From assembly GCA_900239685.1 (NCBI GenBank), contig OENT01000066.1:185718-249717 (forward strand): DNA of 64,000 bases. Direction: 5' to 3'. A program made the translations under genes and the position numbers. A model generated the notes under the pieces. It ran no database searches. It worked only from the letters and a program-made list of their open reading frames with translations, and was not told the DNA's origin. Positions within the stretch are counted from its first letter, which is position 1; every line of letters starts with the position of its first letter. Origin of the DNA: Rotaria macrura (taxonomy: Eukaryota; Rotifera; Eurotatoria; Philodinida; Philodinidae). Positions 14,016 through 24,888 of the stretch are shown here, one piece after another.

Positions 14016-14618
14016 ATGAACAATAATTATCTTCATCAATCGACCGATGAACTAAAATATTTTAAAATTACAATGAAGCGATCAGATATGAACTCGATAC
14101 AAGCCTATCCTCTACCATCAGGTTATTCCCTAAAATTATATCAGGACAATGTGAATGATAAACTAAAATGGGCCGAAATAACCATGGCTGCAGGAGAATT
14201 TCGGTCGATTGACGAAGGTCTCGAAATCTTTGAAAAATATTTCTCATCGACAAAAGATAAGAAACCACTAACTGAACGAATCCATTTTCTGGTGAATCCC
14301 GAAGGAAAATATATTGGAACTGCAGCAGCAGGATTTTATGAAAACGACGGACAAGAATATGGAAGTCTTGAATGGGTATCGATTATACCTGAATATCAGG
14401 GGAAAAAATTAGCCAAGCCCATGGTATCGGTGATTTTACATAAAGTGGCTGAATATGCCAATCAATGTTATCTTGGTTCACAAACAACAAGCTGGAGAGC
14501 AATCAATATGTATGCGGATTTCGGATTTGTACCGTTTAAAAAATCAGATAATTATCAAGAAGCTTGGGAGTTGTTGAGCAAGTTATGTCGACGAAAGTTT
14601 ATCAGCGAAACTAATTAA
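14016..14618 (+). CDS. GNAT-family N-acetyltransferase (single exon)
   Basis: A single-exon frame of 200 residues from an ATG. It shows the GNAT fold pattern: a beta strand LEWVSIIPEYQGKKLAKPM (about 118-136) supplies the acetyl-CoA pyrophosphate loop (Q128, G129 and following), and a later WRAINMYADFGFVPFKKS segment (about 160-177) matches the conserved motif B region where these enzymes end in a GF-x-P/x strand. The acceptor substrate (small molecule or protein amine) cannot be told. An acceptor-like AG (TTTATTGTAG) ends only 5 nt before the ATG. The absence of introns and the compact prokaryote-like length suggest possible lateral origin, which is inference. A transposon-like element begins 48 bp after the stop. 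Confidence 0.8.
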   Translation: MNNNYLHQSTDELKYFKITMKRSDMNSIQAYPLPSGYSLKLYQDNVNDKLKWAEITMAAGEFRSIDEGLEIFEKYFSSTKDKKPLTERIHFLVNPEGKYIGTAAAGFYENDGQEYGSLEWVSIIPEYQGKKLAKPMVSVILHKVAEYANQCYLGSQTTSWRAINMYADFGFVPFKKSDNYQEAWELLSKLCRRKFISETN

Positions 14619-14665
14619 TTAATTGTATTAAATATAGATCTTTTTATATGATCATATCATGTCTT

Positions 14666-15396
14666 CTTGATTACGGACATTTTTCCTTAGTTACAGAAAA
14701 GTCATGTCCGCGACGTAGAAACAAGCGGGGGGGGAGGGGAGAGACAAGAATAGTCACAGAATGGAAAATGTGCGCAAAGCAGAATCAGGGAGGGGGAGGA
14801 GAGAAGAAGGTGTCCGCATTATGGAAACAAACGAAATTGATATTTAAAAATGATTAATGAAGATAGCTCTATTAAATAGTATCAGCTGGTTTAAGCTGCT
14901 CCAAGATTGTTCGCTACATGTCGTTCAGAATGAATGATCCAGGTCATTTTATAAGCATGTATCCTATCTGTGGGCTTGAATAAGATATGTCCAGGAATCA
15001 GAAGAATCTATTATGGTTTGGGTTAAGGAAGAAGACTCAACAACGAACAAGACGTCCTAGAGGAGTCAAGTCAGTGACAAATGATAACATATTAATTCAA
15101 GCAAAGGAAGAATATTTAAATGATTTATTGGATCTCAATGTTTATCAAAAGAGATTGCAACCAACTTTTTATCTGTGCATCAAGTTACTGGATACCATTG
15201 ACAAAGATGACCTTGATTATGATCCTGCCAAAAGTTAGATGTTCAAATACTTATCATAACTGGTTTTCGTGTCTATTTTTCATCTAATAAAACTTGTTTT
15301 GTTTCCATAATGCGGACACTTTCTTCTCTTTTCCCCCCTGATTGTGCTTTGCGAACATTTTTTCTTAATTGGAGGAAAAAAATGTCCACAATCAAG
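14666..15396. mobile_element. Terminal-inverted-repeat element, 731 bp
   Basis: The ends are inverted copies: CTTGATTACGGACATTTTT at the left and, on the other strand at the right, CTTGATTGTGGACATTTTT. Inside, about 60 bp near 14770-14835 (GTGTCCGCATTATGGAAACA) recur inverted near 15290-15352, including a purine-rich GGGAGGGG-type tract. The element is therefore a long imperfect palindrome with about 450 bp between the inner arms. No transposase is recognisable, which suggests a non-autonomous DNA transposon. No target-site duplication is obvious, so the ends may be off by a few bases. Confidence 0.65.
14987..15238 (+). CDS. Small basic ORF inside the inverted-repeat element (hypothetical)
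   Basis: An 83-codon frame with an ATG lies between the inner arms of the 14666-15396 element. The first third is strongly basic (KKTQQRTRRPRGVK) and the rest is acidic and leucine-rich, ending DDLDYDPAKS. I do not recognise a family. It could be a remnant of an internal gene carried by the element or a chance frame. Its position centred between inverted arms is the main reason to list it. Confidence 0.3.
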   Translation: MSRNQKNLLWFGLRKKTQQRTRRPRGVKSVTNDNILIQAKEEYLNDLLDLNVYQKRLQPTFYLCIKLLDTIDKDDLDYDPAKS

Positions 15397-16466
15397 CAGT
15401 AGCCGATCATATACATAGAGAAGATTCTAGGCTGTACACACAACTATCTGTTCTTATTAATATTATAACGAATGTTGTCTTCTTTCGTGATTTAAATTTT
15501 CTTTCTATTCCATGTAGTCATAATCATTTATTAAAATGCCCAAATAGTTGTGTCTCTCTCACGAATCTACTATCATAAAAAGCCATAATTATCGATCATT
15601 CTTCAATATACCCTTCAAATAGAATTTGTATCCAAGTTACAAGATAAAAGTAATGATTTCTCATGAGAAAATTCATCTCCGAGGAAGTAAAAGACTCGAC
15701 GAAATTCTCAACAAGTTTTATCGAGTGATCATAAAAAAGTTTCAATACTTTAGAATATGTATAGCCTTTATTATGGATATTGAAATCATCGTTGAATCTA
15801 AATCAAAGAATACAATTGGTTTCATGTCAAAAAATGAAGCTCGAAAAGTCTTTGAGAACTAAGTGAATGCAATTCATCGATTGAATAAACCATAATTCTT
15901 CGAACGATTACAGTGAGTTACGAATGGATAATAGTTGGCTATTAAATGAAATTGATAATGCTGTGGATACAGATTGGTTACTGTAGATGTTTTAAAACAA
16001 CAATCATACTCATTTTTCATTTTCATCATTCGTTGACGGAGTGTTTGTCATCGTATTTTAAGCTTCGCGAAATCAAACGTATGGAATAGGATTTCATCTC
16101 AAAAACGAAAATATCAATATATTTTCTTTCAAGCTATCGTTGATAGGCCACTTTTCTTATGTTTTTAAATATTAATACCCTTCGAACTACAAAAATTTTG
16201 ATCCACTCGTCGTTGATGTAATTTAAGCCTTTGAGTCTATGATTTTATCTGGTGAGAGTCAAAGCATATGTGAAACGAAAAGAATACTTCTACAGTTGTT
16301 ATTAAGCATCTTGACCCAATCGAGTATTTACGTTTTAGAGAAAAACACATCGTCGAAGATTTATTTTTTTCCGCCGATTATCCTACAAAAAGAAAACATG
16401 AAGTTTGTATTTTCTGATATTTAACGATGTGAGAAAGAGATGAGCATATGACATTTTTATGATAGA
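15397..16466. other. Intergenic region, no supported gene
   Basis: A 69-codon ATG frame at about 15653-15862 has a plausible basic/hydrophobic composition but no recognisable family and no splice context, so it is not called. Nothing else was recognised. Confidence 0.4.
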
Positions 16467-16694
16467 ATGAATTTCATCGGCATACTTATGAAACTCATGG
16501 TGATTATAATGATCGTTGCAAACGTTATTACAACAGTTCGTTCTCAACAAGAAGAGGACAAATGTATTCCTCCAGGACAGTCTTGTTATGAGACAAACTT
16601 ACCATGTTGCCCAGGATATAAATGCGCTTCTGGTCCTGTTTCACGTCCACCAAGTGTATCGGATCGATGCATTTCAAATATGATTATTGGTTAG
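16467..16694 (+). CDS. Secreted six-cysteine knottin-like peptide
   Basis: A 75-residue frame from an ATG. Residues 1-26 are a hydrophobic signal peptide with a likely cleavage after VRS. The mature part has six cysteines at 33, 40, 47, 48, 53 and 68. The spacing C-x6-C-x6-CC-x4-C-x14-C is the framework of inhibitor cystine knot (knottin) peptides. This fold occurs in antimicrobial peptides, protease inhibitors, channel ligands and hormones, so the function cannot be assigned. An acceptor-like AG lies 1 nt before the ATG (TTATGATAG). The last codons before the stop could in principle continue through a GT donor (GGTTAG) into another exon, but nothing after the sixth cysteine is needed for the fold. 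Confidence 0.7.
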   Translation: MNFIGILMKLMVIIMIVANVITTVRSQQEEDKCIPPGQSCYETNLPCCPGYKCASGPVSRPPSVSDRCISNMIIG

Positions 16695-17464
16695 ACATTT
16701 GAAACCAAATCAACAGGCAATGCATAAGAATTCGAATTGTTTTTTTTAAGCTAACAGCCCCTTATCATAGAGAGTGTCTCAGCTTGTTTCACTTTTTTTT
16801 CCTCTTCGATTCAATATATGTGAACTAAACGTTGAATTTAACTTTTATGAAATAAATGGGCATTAGTCTGATTTTTTCAATGTAGTCAGCGTGAATACTA
16901 ACATTGATTCTTTCAATATCTCAAAACATTCTCCGAATTGTATATCTACTCAATGTTTTCGTTGGAAGATATGCTGCGTGCACTCTATGTTGGCGAGGGT
17001 GTGTCGGTGGGTGTGATCCTGTTTCTATTGATTTGAACATCATTAGTTTCCTCACACTCACGCTAAAACATTCAAATCTAGCCGAACTTAACTCACATGT
17101 AGTTTTTCTCTTGGGACATTGAGTTACTTGGATGAATCTTGTTCTTTTTTATTTTTCCAAGATAGACTTCAAAATCACTTTTAGCATCTTATTTTGAGTG
17201 ATCCATATTGGAAAATGCTTATTCAATGTTAAAATGTAAAGTGTAGTCATATACAAGACACGTAGAGTGTAGTTCAAAAGCAGAGAGAAGTGGTTATATT
17301 CATTTATTTTCTTCCTGGATTTTACAAGAAACAAAGAAAGAAAAACGATGAACATGAAAAAAACTGATAAGAGTGAAATTAAGTAAAATTAATCATTGTT
17401 TTCATAGGATTCTAAGTCTAATGCCCCTCAAGCTACATACCAATTTATTAATGTGTGTATTATT
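16695..17464. other. Intergenic region, nothing recognised
   Basis: Short AT-rich interval after the knottin-like gene. The open frames have no family resemblance. Confidence 0.4.
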
Positions 17465-17999
17465 TTAGTAATGATTGCTTGCTGATGTTTTACAGGCTAT
17501 TGTAGCAGCTGGAATATCGGCAAGAGCATCGGCAAATTGATTGACGGGGAAGATGAAATATGCATTACCGTATGTGCCTCGAATATTGACATACCTGCCT
17601 CTGCTGCCTCTGCAGCAAATTTTAGAGAAAGTGTCACATGGGCAGCATATGACGGTGAATATACTACACGATGGCAAACGTGCCGTTCCCTCGACGTAAT
17701 TGCTTATGAAGCCTATTTCTGAGAGGAAAATCATCTTATCTTGAAGATCCCCAGTTCCACAACATGCCCTTTCTTGAAACCGTTGAATGAGTCGAGCATC
17801 GGTTAGGGTGACACTAAATTTTGGCCCACATAGGCTTGATTTATTTGAATAAATTTTTTTGACTTGTTCATTGGGAGCTATTGCAAATATATTATTGTGT
17901 GATGGTTGGTTGGTGATTGGTTGTGTACTATTATTTTTCGGCCTAAGAGTAAAAAGAATTTTAGACCATCGGCAACAATGTGATATTGAAAATTGGCTC
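17465..17999 (-). other. GC-richer exon-like segment, coding strand unclear
   Basis: This stretch is clearly less AT-rich than its surroundings. On the minus strand one frame is open from about 17999 to a stop at 17465, roughly 178 codons. It contains an internal acceptor-like site (TTTTTACTCTTAG, near 17943) and ends in ADIPAATIACKTSASNHY. The plus strand of the same part also has an open frame (17537-17722, ending DVIAYEAYF). I recognise no family in either. It may be the last exon of a minus-strand gene, an exon of a plus-strand gene, or a decayed gene copy. Confidence 0.3.
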
Positions 18000-19968
18000 C
18001 CATCTCATCAATAGATTTTTCAAGAGAAAATAAAATACGGTTTAACGAAAGTAATACGTTTAAATTATTCAGTACACTAGGCGACCACTCTCGTTCTATC
18101 TATTTCACACGGAACACATGTTTGTATAGTTGTGAGAACAAGATGAATAAGAGAGAATTGAGGAGAGAGTAAATGATGAGTAGAGACGAAAGTGGACTAG
18201 CAGATAATATCAGCAACGACATCAGATAATCTTGTCGGATTGTGATTGATTGCTCTATCGACTTCAGGTCAATCAAAGATACAGAAAGGTAGTGTCTGTA
18301 ATATTGGCACCACTGTCTCGTGACTAATCTTCGTTTATCGAATGGCTATTGAATATTCAATACGAAAGATCTACATATCGATTAAACAAAATAAGCATGG
18401 GTAATATTGAGGTTTCTCTATGAGCTTTCCAAAAGTTAATATCCTCTGATTCAACTGTATCTATAATGCAGTGCTAGATCTAATAGAAACTGATTTCATG
18501 AAATGATGATTTTGAGAACAGAATGTTAAGATGAACCCAATAATGGTTTGAAAAGGTAATAGCATGATTTCGAGAAGAAAATGATGATTTGGAGTTCCAT
18601 GTATTTCAGACAAAAAAATGATCCCATCGAATACATCTTGTTTCAGAGAAGCTTGCTCCTTTTTTCGGATCTATTGTTGAAAATGAGTTTTAAATAGATA
18701 CGCTTCATCAGTTGATCTTTATCTTGATGAAATTCTTTATATTTTTAGAAAAGACTACTTACATTTCGTGCTGGTGAATTCTGTCGTTTTACAAATGAGT
18801 TGTAAAGAATTCTTTCAAATTCTTGATTAGAATCAGTTGAAAAATTACCAAATACAGCTTCTGTTTCTATTAATAACTCACAATTTATATACTAATCGCT
18901 TTCTTATGTGTATCTAATGGTTACTACTCTGTTGTTGACGATGTCATTCCTATTCAAGTATCTTTAAGGAGTAAAATTTGCTGCTTTAGTTGATATCAAG
19001 ATCGTCGTGTATTGTCATAGCCATAAAACAATGTCTGGAGAGCAATAAATATCTTATTTAGGATAGCCTTACTTTAACAAGGCTGAAATCCATAAAAATC
19101 AGTAAATAACTCACAAATTACTATGTGGCACATTTGAGAGGGAAAAAAGTACTTGAAGTAGTCAATTCGGTATTTAATCGTACTCGGTAGAAGAATAAAG
19201 ATTATCATCTTCTCAGAGTCGTACTCAAGCTCTGAATATTCAATCTAAAATGAATGCATTTTATCTTCTGAAAACCATTACGCAGATCACACTTAATTAA
19301 ATATGCCAATGACCTAGAAAATTTCATTTAGTTTAACACTTCTAAAACTTGTGTTGGGAAATAAGTTCTATCTGAACATTTGCGGTAGTTTGGTGGGATA
19401 AGTTGTTTAAAATGGATCAATATGAAGAACTGGTTGGCAAAAGAATAGGGTAAATTCCAGTATGAATCATTCACTGCCGACGATAATAGTTGGCCTTGAG
19501 TATGTCTCTTATCATCTTAGAAAATGACTATGTTAAGAAAGCAAATCTCTTTTTGTGATTGTGACAACATTGAATTCAAAATGTGATCTACCACCAATCG
19601 ACTGGTTAATAATGCGTAAAATCTATCATTGTGCCTTGAAAAAAGATTAGTTTTCTATTCATTTCAGAATACAGCTTTGCATCAATTTGAGGATAACGCT
19701 TGGAAAAGGAAGCCTCTCGTCACAATATAGCGATGCTAGCAAGGTAAGAATCAATATCCTTCGTGCAAGGCTGCTACGACTTTTTCGATACAGCGTATCT
19801 TTTCGTCCACATTCAGGCAGAGATTTCTTTCATGACTCTATACGAAGGACATCTATCTATCATATTGTTTATTCGTAGGACTGTATCGAGCATAGTGAGT
19901 CGCCTTTCCCCCTTAGACTTACCTACGGTTAAAACAAGAGTATAGCTGTGCAGAAGAATAAGCTATAC
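18000..19968. other. Intergenic region, nothing recognised
   Basis: About 2 kb without a supported frame. A pyrimidine-rich acceptor-like AG at 19915-19916 lies 52 nt before the SDR start codon and probably belongs to that gene's 5' leader. Confidence 0.4.
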
Positions 19969-21268
19969 ATGTCTGTATCGTCAACTGTGAAACTATTTTC
20001 ATCCAGTCATGCATTTCTCGATTCACGTCGCACGATTTTCGTGGCTACTACCACCGCTGGTAAGTTTTGAATCATCATGACTCCACTAGTCGAGTGATTA
20101 CTCTAATTTTGTAACATAGTACTAGCAGCATGGATTTTTAACAAGTTTTGGGTGAATCGTAAGTTGTATCATAGTATGCAATCGATTGCAGGCAAAACTG
20201 TATTAATTACTGGTGGCAATACTGGTATTGGCTTTGAAGTTGCAAAAGATCTCAGTCAACGAGGTTCGACACCTGTATTTCTTCTTTTAGTTGTGTCTAT
20301 CTATTGATATTCAGGTGCTCGAGTTATTTTGGCTTGTCGCAATGTAAACAAAGGACTTGAGGCAATAAATAAAATTTCTATTCAAACTGGTTGCGACAAG
20401 AAAAATATTCGAGTCATGGAATGTGACTTATGTTCATTCGAGTCCGTTCGAAATTTTACCAAGTCATACTACGAACAAGAAGCGAGACTCGATATGCTGA
20501 TATGTAACGCTGGTCTCGGTTGGTCCCCACCTCGACCTACAAAAGACGGTTTCGATGCTGTGATGCAAGCTAATTATCTCGGTCATTTTCTCTTGACTAA
20601 TCTTCTACTAGATAAGTTAAAACAATGTCGTCCAAGTCGGATTATCAATGTTTCATCGGATTTGCACAAAAGTAAGTGCATAGTAAACAAAATGAAGGTA
20701 AATTGTTTTCGTAAAGATTAGGCGTACAATCGATTGATGGGTCGGATTTTTTCATGAAAATGCATGGTAACCGCTGGATGGGTGCCTATCCTCTGTCGAA
20801 ATTGTTTCAAATATTGTCGACATTAAAATTGAAACGAGATTTATGGAACTGTATGTGATCTCTTTTAGTTTTCATTTTTCTCTGCTAACTCTCTATTCTA
20901 GCTGAAGGTATCAATACGTTTTCATTAACGCCTGGCTGGGTATCGACATCGATTCAAGATCCCATTGAAAACAGTCTCGGTCCCTTTGCTTGGCTATTAT
21001 ACTATCCATTAGTCTATTGTTTGAAATTCGTATTTACTAAAACACCAAAGACCGGTGCACAAACGATCGTTTTCTGTGCTATTGAGTCAGAATTGGAACA
21101 ATCCAAAGATTTGTATTTTGCGTGAGTCAACGATTTCTTAGACATGACAGCAGTCGACATTTTTATTGTATTAGAAACTGTGCTGCAGAAGAGCCTTCGT
21201 CATTAGCTACGAATCAACTATCAGCAGAACTTTTGTGGACAGCCAGTTGTGAAGCAGTTGGACTTTAA
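19969..21268 (+). CDS. Short-chain dehydrogenase/reductase, retinol-dehydrogenase-like (6 exons)
   Basis: Six exons (19969-20059, 20120-20263, 20315-20671, 20722-20850, 20902-21121, 21175-21268) joined by 50-60 nt GT-AG introns give 344 residues in one frame. A hydrophobic anchor spans about residues 22-38, followed by the cofactor loop TGGNTGIG (61-68), NAG (143-145), the catalytic serine region NVSS (190-193) and the catalytic Y220-x3-K224 (YPLSK). The order and the N-terminal anchor match the RDH11-14/WWOX-like branch of SDRs, NAD(P)H-dependent enzymes on ER or mitochondrial membranes that reduce retinal or other carbonyls. The substrate is inferred from similarity only. The start was chosen as the first in-frame ATG before the anchor; an ATG at 20009 is out of frame. 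Confidence 0.88.
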
Positions 21269-24200
21269 TTGTATTGATATGACTATAGTATTCATACCAC
21301 TGGGATTTAATATTTACTATTAATATTATTGATTATTATTTTTAACCATATCCTTTTGTAATTTGTAGTGAGGAGTCAAATTCGAAGAATTGCGTTAGCG
21401 CAAATGCTCAATATTCTTTTGTAGAATGTTGTTTTCCATATAATTTGTCAATACTTATTATTGCATGGTCGAGAAAACCCAGGATCACCATTTTGTATGT
21501 AATTGTTAGTGTGAAAATAATGATTGGAAATTCTAAGAGGCAAAAGTATTTTCTCAAACAGATTATTAGAAACGTTTACGATCTACAATGAGTAGCTGTC
21601 AAGTGCGATTTGTTGTTTTTACGAAAATATTTTGAAAAATCATATTTATACTTCTACCTAATTGTGAAATAAATGGTGTGAGACATGTAAGTACTTTAGA
21701 ACTATTTGAAAAAACTTTCAACTACTGATACCGTTGCTTTTGTTTTATTCGGTAGCATTGTTTCTTTTATTTAGTAATTTGGTATTCAGAAAAATAAAAA
21801 AAAAAACAGCATACACTCTACTTTAATCCTAATTCTTCACGTCTAGGCGAACATAAAAACATATGATTTACGCGCTAATTATTCGAAAATTTTACATGGC
21901 GACAACTTCGCATGTACTCGTAATATACTACGAGACGAGAATGGAAATCTATTTGGGATAGAATTATTATCCGTTCTATTATATGTTACTGTTCTTCTAG
22001 TGAATCGAATTTTTGCTATCAGATATTCATCTCTTCTTGATTTCTTGTATACGAAAAAGTGGAAATATTATAGATATGCATCCTAAGTTAATCATAGAAA
22101 TCGAGGGGGGGGGGAGAAAAACATAGAATAGGAATCTATTATCTCTGATTACCAACAATGAAAAAATATTCGATGACCATCAGTTTTAAACAAATTCACA
22201 AAGACTTATCATTGATTTATTTCTTTTATTCAACATTAACTGAAAAATATCCATTATACGAAGAATCGTGTAAGCAACAAATAATCGATGAAGACTACGC
22301 ATTTTTATGTAACCAATATCAATATATGCATGTTCAACTTGTGTCTATTTATCAAGATGGTAGTAGTGCGACAAATGTTTGCATAGCCAAAATCATTTGA
22401 TCGTCATTATCTACAATTTTCAGTATCAAAATTATATCTGATAAATGTGAAGTGTGTGTCGAAAGGTATTTGTTAATTGCTAGTATTCTATTAGAGACCG
22501 TATCAATACGAACATATTCGATTTTGAAACAAATGTCGGTAATATCATTGTATCAAGTGATCATTGCATTTCATTTGGTTCAAGTTCAAGGATCGTATTC
22601 ATGTTCGCACAAAATCAAACTAGACCAATCTTTGTTGTTATAAGTAAGAAGACTAGCAAAAATGCTTACTTATCTCTAGTAACCACAGAGTGTTGATTGT
22701 TGATAGAGACTATGAATCCTTCACTATCGGTAAAGGTTTCTAGATATCGTTCCAGTGCTCAGAGTTGGAACCGGTAAAAGATTTTAAAATCGTCCGGTTA
22801 TAAATCAGTCGTAATCCAGTGAGATTCAGGCAAAAATGACAGAAAACGGTGGAACTCACTGCTTGAAAATAGTTCGAGATAGGCAATACGTAGTAGAAAT
22901 TGGTAAACTCAGTTCCTGCTACCAGATCAATTAACTAATAGCTAGATAGAGCTGTGCAAAGAAAATTATTTAAAGCGTCACATTATGAATGGAAATATTT
23001 GAAAATTCTACGTTTTTCTCATCAAGCTTTCAAGGCAAAGTTCGGCGGGCTATGGAGTACTACTTTGAAAAATGACTTTAGAAAATTTCAATAGCCAATG
23101 AAATGTAATTAAAAATTTCAGTTAAAGGCCGAAACCGGTTGAGAAATGATAAACCGAGTCGATCTGAATAGTTGAAAAATCCAATGGATCAGATCGGTAA
23201 AGCAATCCATGGGAATCAAGTCTCTTACTGGTGAAATTCCGGCAAAACATGTTGAATTTTAGAAAAAACTCATCATAATCAATCGTTTTCAAGAGAATCT
23301 CAGAAAAATCAGTTAAATAATGTGCTGGAACACGCTTTTTTCGTATTATGACAGAAAAACACGTGACATTTTAGTTGTTATGGCCAAATGTAGGGTTAAT
23401 GAAGCAGATTTCTCAAAGCTTTCAACCAGTGAAATTATAGTCTCTTCCGATCTGTCTGACTTTTTCAAACAGTCCGATGCCAGTTTGTTGGACCGATGTC
23501 AGCCTTGTCAGTGCTAATAACACATCATTTGTTAGTGCGGAAAAAAGGTCTCGGTTTCATACAACAAGGGTGTTAGTTATACATATCGAGAACAGGATTT
23601 ATAATACTACGTGATAATTATGTTTACTCAACACCTTCGAAAACGAATTCATCATAGAATGAAAAAGAAAATCAAAGAGTTTCAACGAAAAACTGTATGT
23701 GATAGCAGCACATGTATAAGAACAGAATTCGACGAATCCTTAATGTGGACTGTTCTTTTTACTTTAGTTGTAATATGATTCAGTTTCTACACAGGCATCC
23801 AATGTTCTTCTGCTTTTCCAACTTGATTGAAAATGCTTTGACTGTATGTCATTCAATTTGTTTGATGAAACTTACATTTACATACATTCTTTTTGTTGCT
23901 TAATAAGCTGTGTTCCTTAAGATACTTGTCGATTTGATTCTTCTTCTGGCGATAAGTAATACGTATAGCTATGTTGCTGCGAAACTCTAGTCGAACTCAA
24001 AGATCGAATGATTCTATCTAAATTAATATTCTTCATGAAGTTACGGTATTGATTCATAGACTTGATTGACTTTTAATCATTTTTCAAATATTTTAACAAA
24101 GCTATTTGAAGAATTTTCATACGATTGATCTAAACATCTAAAAGAAAAATTTATAAAATGTGTCCAAAAGACAACACAGGGGCGAAACTTTGAACTTCAC

Positions 24201-24888
24201 AGAAAACAAACCTTGTTGTCATTTCGAAATAAATGATTCGATACCTTGTCAAGTTAAAATATTTAAAGATAAATGATGCATTTGTGTATTATATAAATTT
24301 CTGATTAGCTTGCTTCTTTGAATACAATAAATTTGTCCAGACAAATAGTATTGTATAACATCAAATGAATATTTTTTGACTTAAAAATTCACCAATATCT
24401 GGTACGACGTTTTTCACTTCTATTTTGTACACCTTTTGTAAAAGTTCCAATGCTGTCATTAATATGTTCATCTAAATTAAAAATAGATGAAATAATGGTA
24501 TCCAAAATTTAAAAAAATGTCGTGATATTCCTACAGAATCAGAATATACACTGATGGCTGTTGCTATTCATATGAATATAATTAGTTGTACTTTATCTAT
24601 TTCGTGAGAATTCATCCAGCATCATTTTACTTGTGTCTTTGTAAAAACATAATTAAAATGTAACTCATATGCCATGTTTAGAATTGACAAGACTGAAATA
24701 TATTCTTGTTTTGATAAATATAACATGCTTAACTTTCATTCAACCTTCTTTTCTGTCCAATTGAAAACGATCACAAATCGTTAATAAAAAAAATTCAAAA
24801 ATCGATTAGTTGAAATTCTGCTTTCATATTTCATTCGTAGACATTATTTTCATGGGGTTATATAAATATCTAACCGTTCTCTTTCCAG
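21269..24888. other. Intergenic region with weak small frames
   Basis: Nothing firmly supported. An 80-codon ATG frame at 22158-22400 and a 63-codon frame at 22452-22643 have no family and no convincing splice sites. Around 22735-23300 the sequence carries loosely repeated phrases (CCGGTT, AAATCCGGT/AATTCCGGC types) that may be an old degraded repeat. A poly-G run of 10 lies at about 22105-22114. Confidence 0.4.

Noticed and set aside
15653-15862. 69-codon ATG frame with basic N-terminal half
   Set aside because: No family, signal or splice sites; length is within chance.
20009-20059. Alternative SDR start ATG at 20009
   Set aside because: It is out of frame with the downstream exons; the ATG at 19969 gives a continuous frame with a membrane anchor.
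22158-22643. Two consecutive small plus frames (80 and 63 codons)
   Set aside because: Plausible composition, but no homology recognised and no intron joins them.
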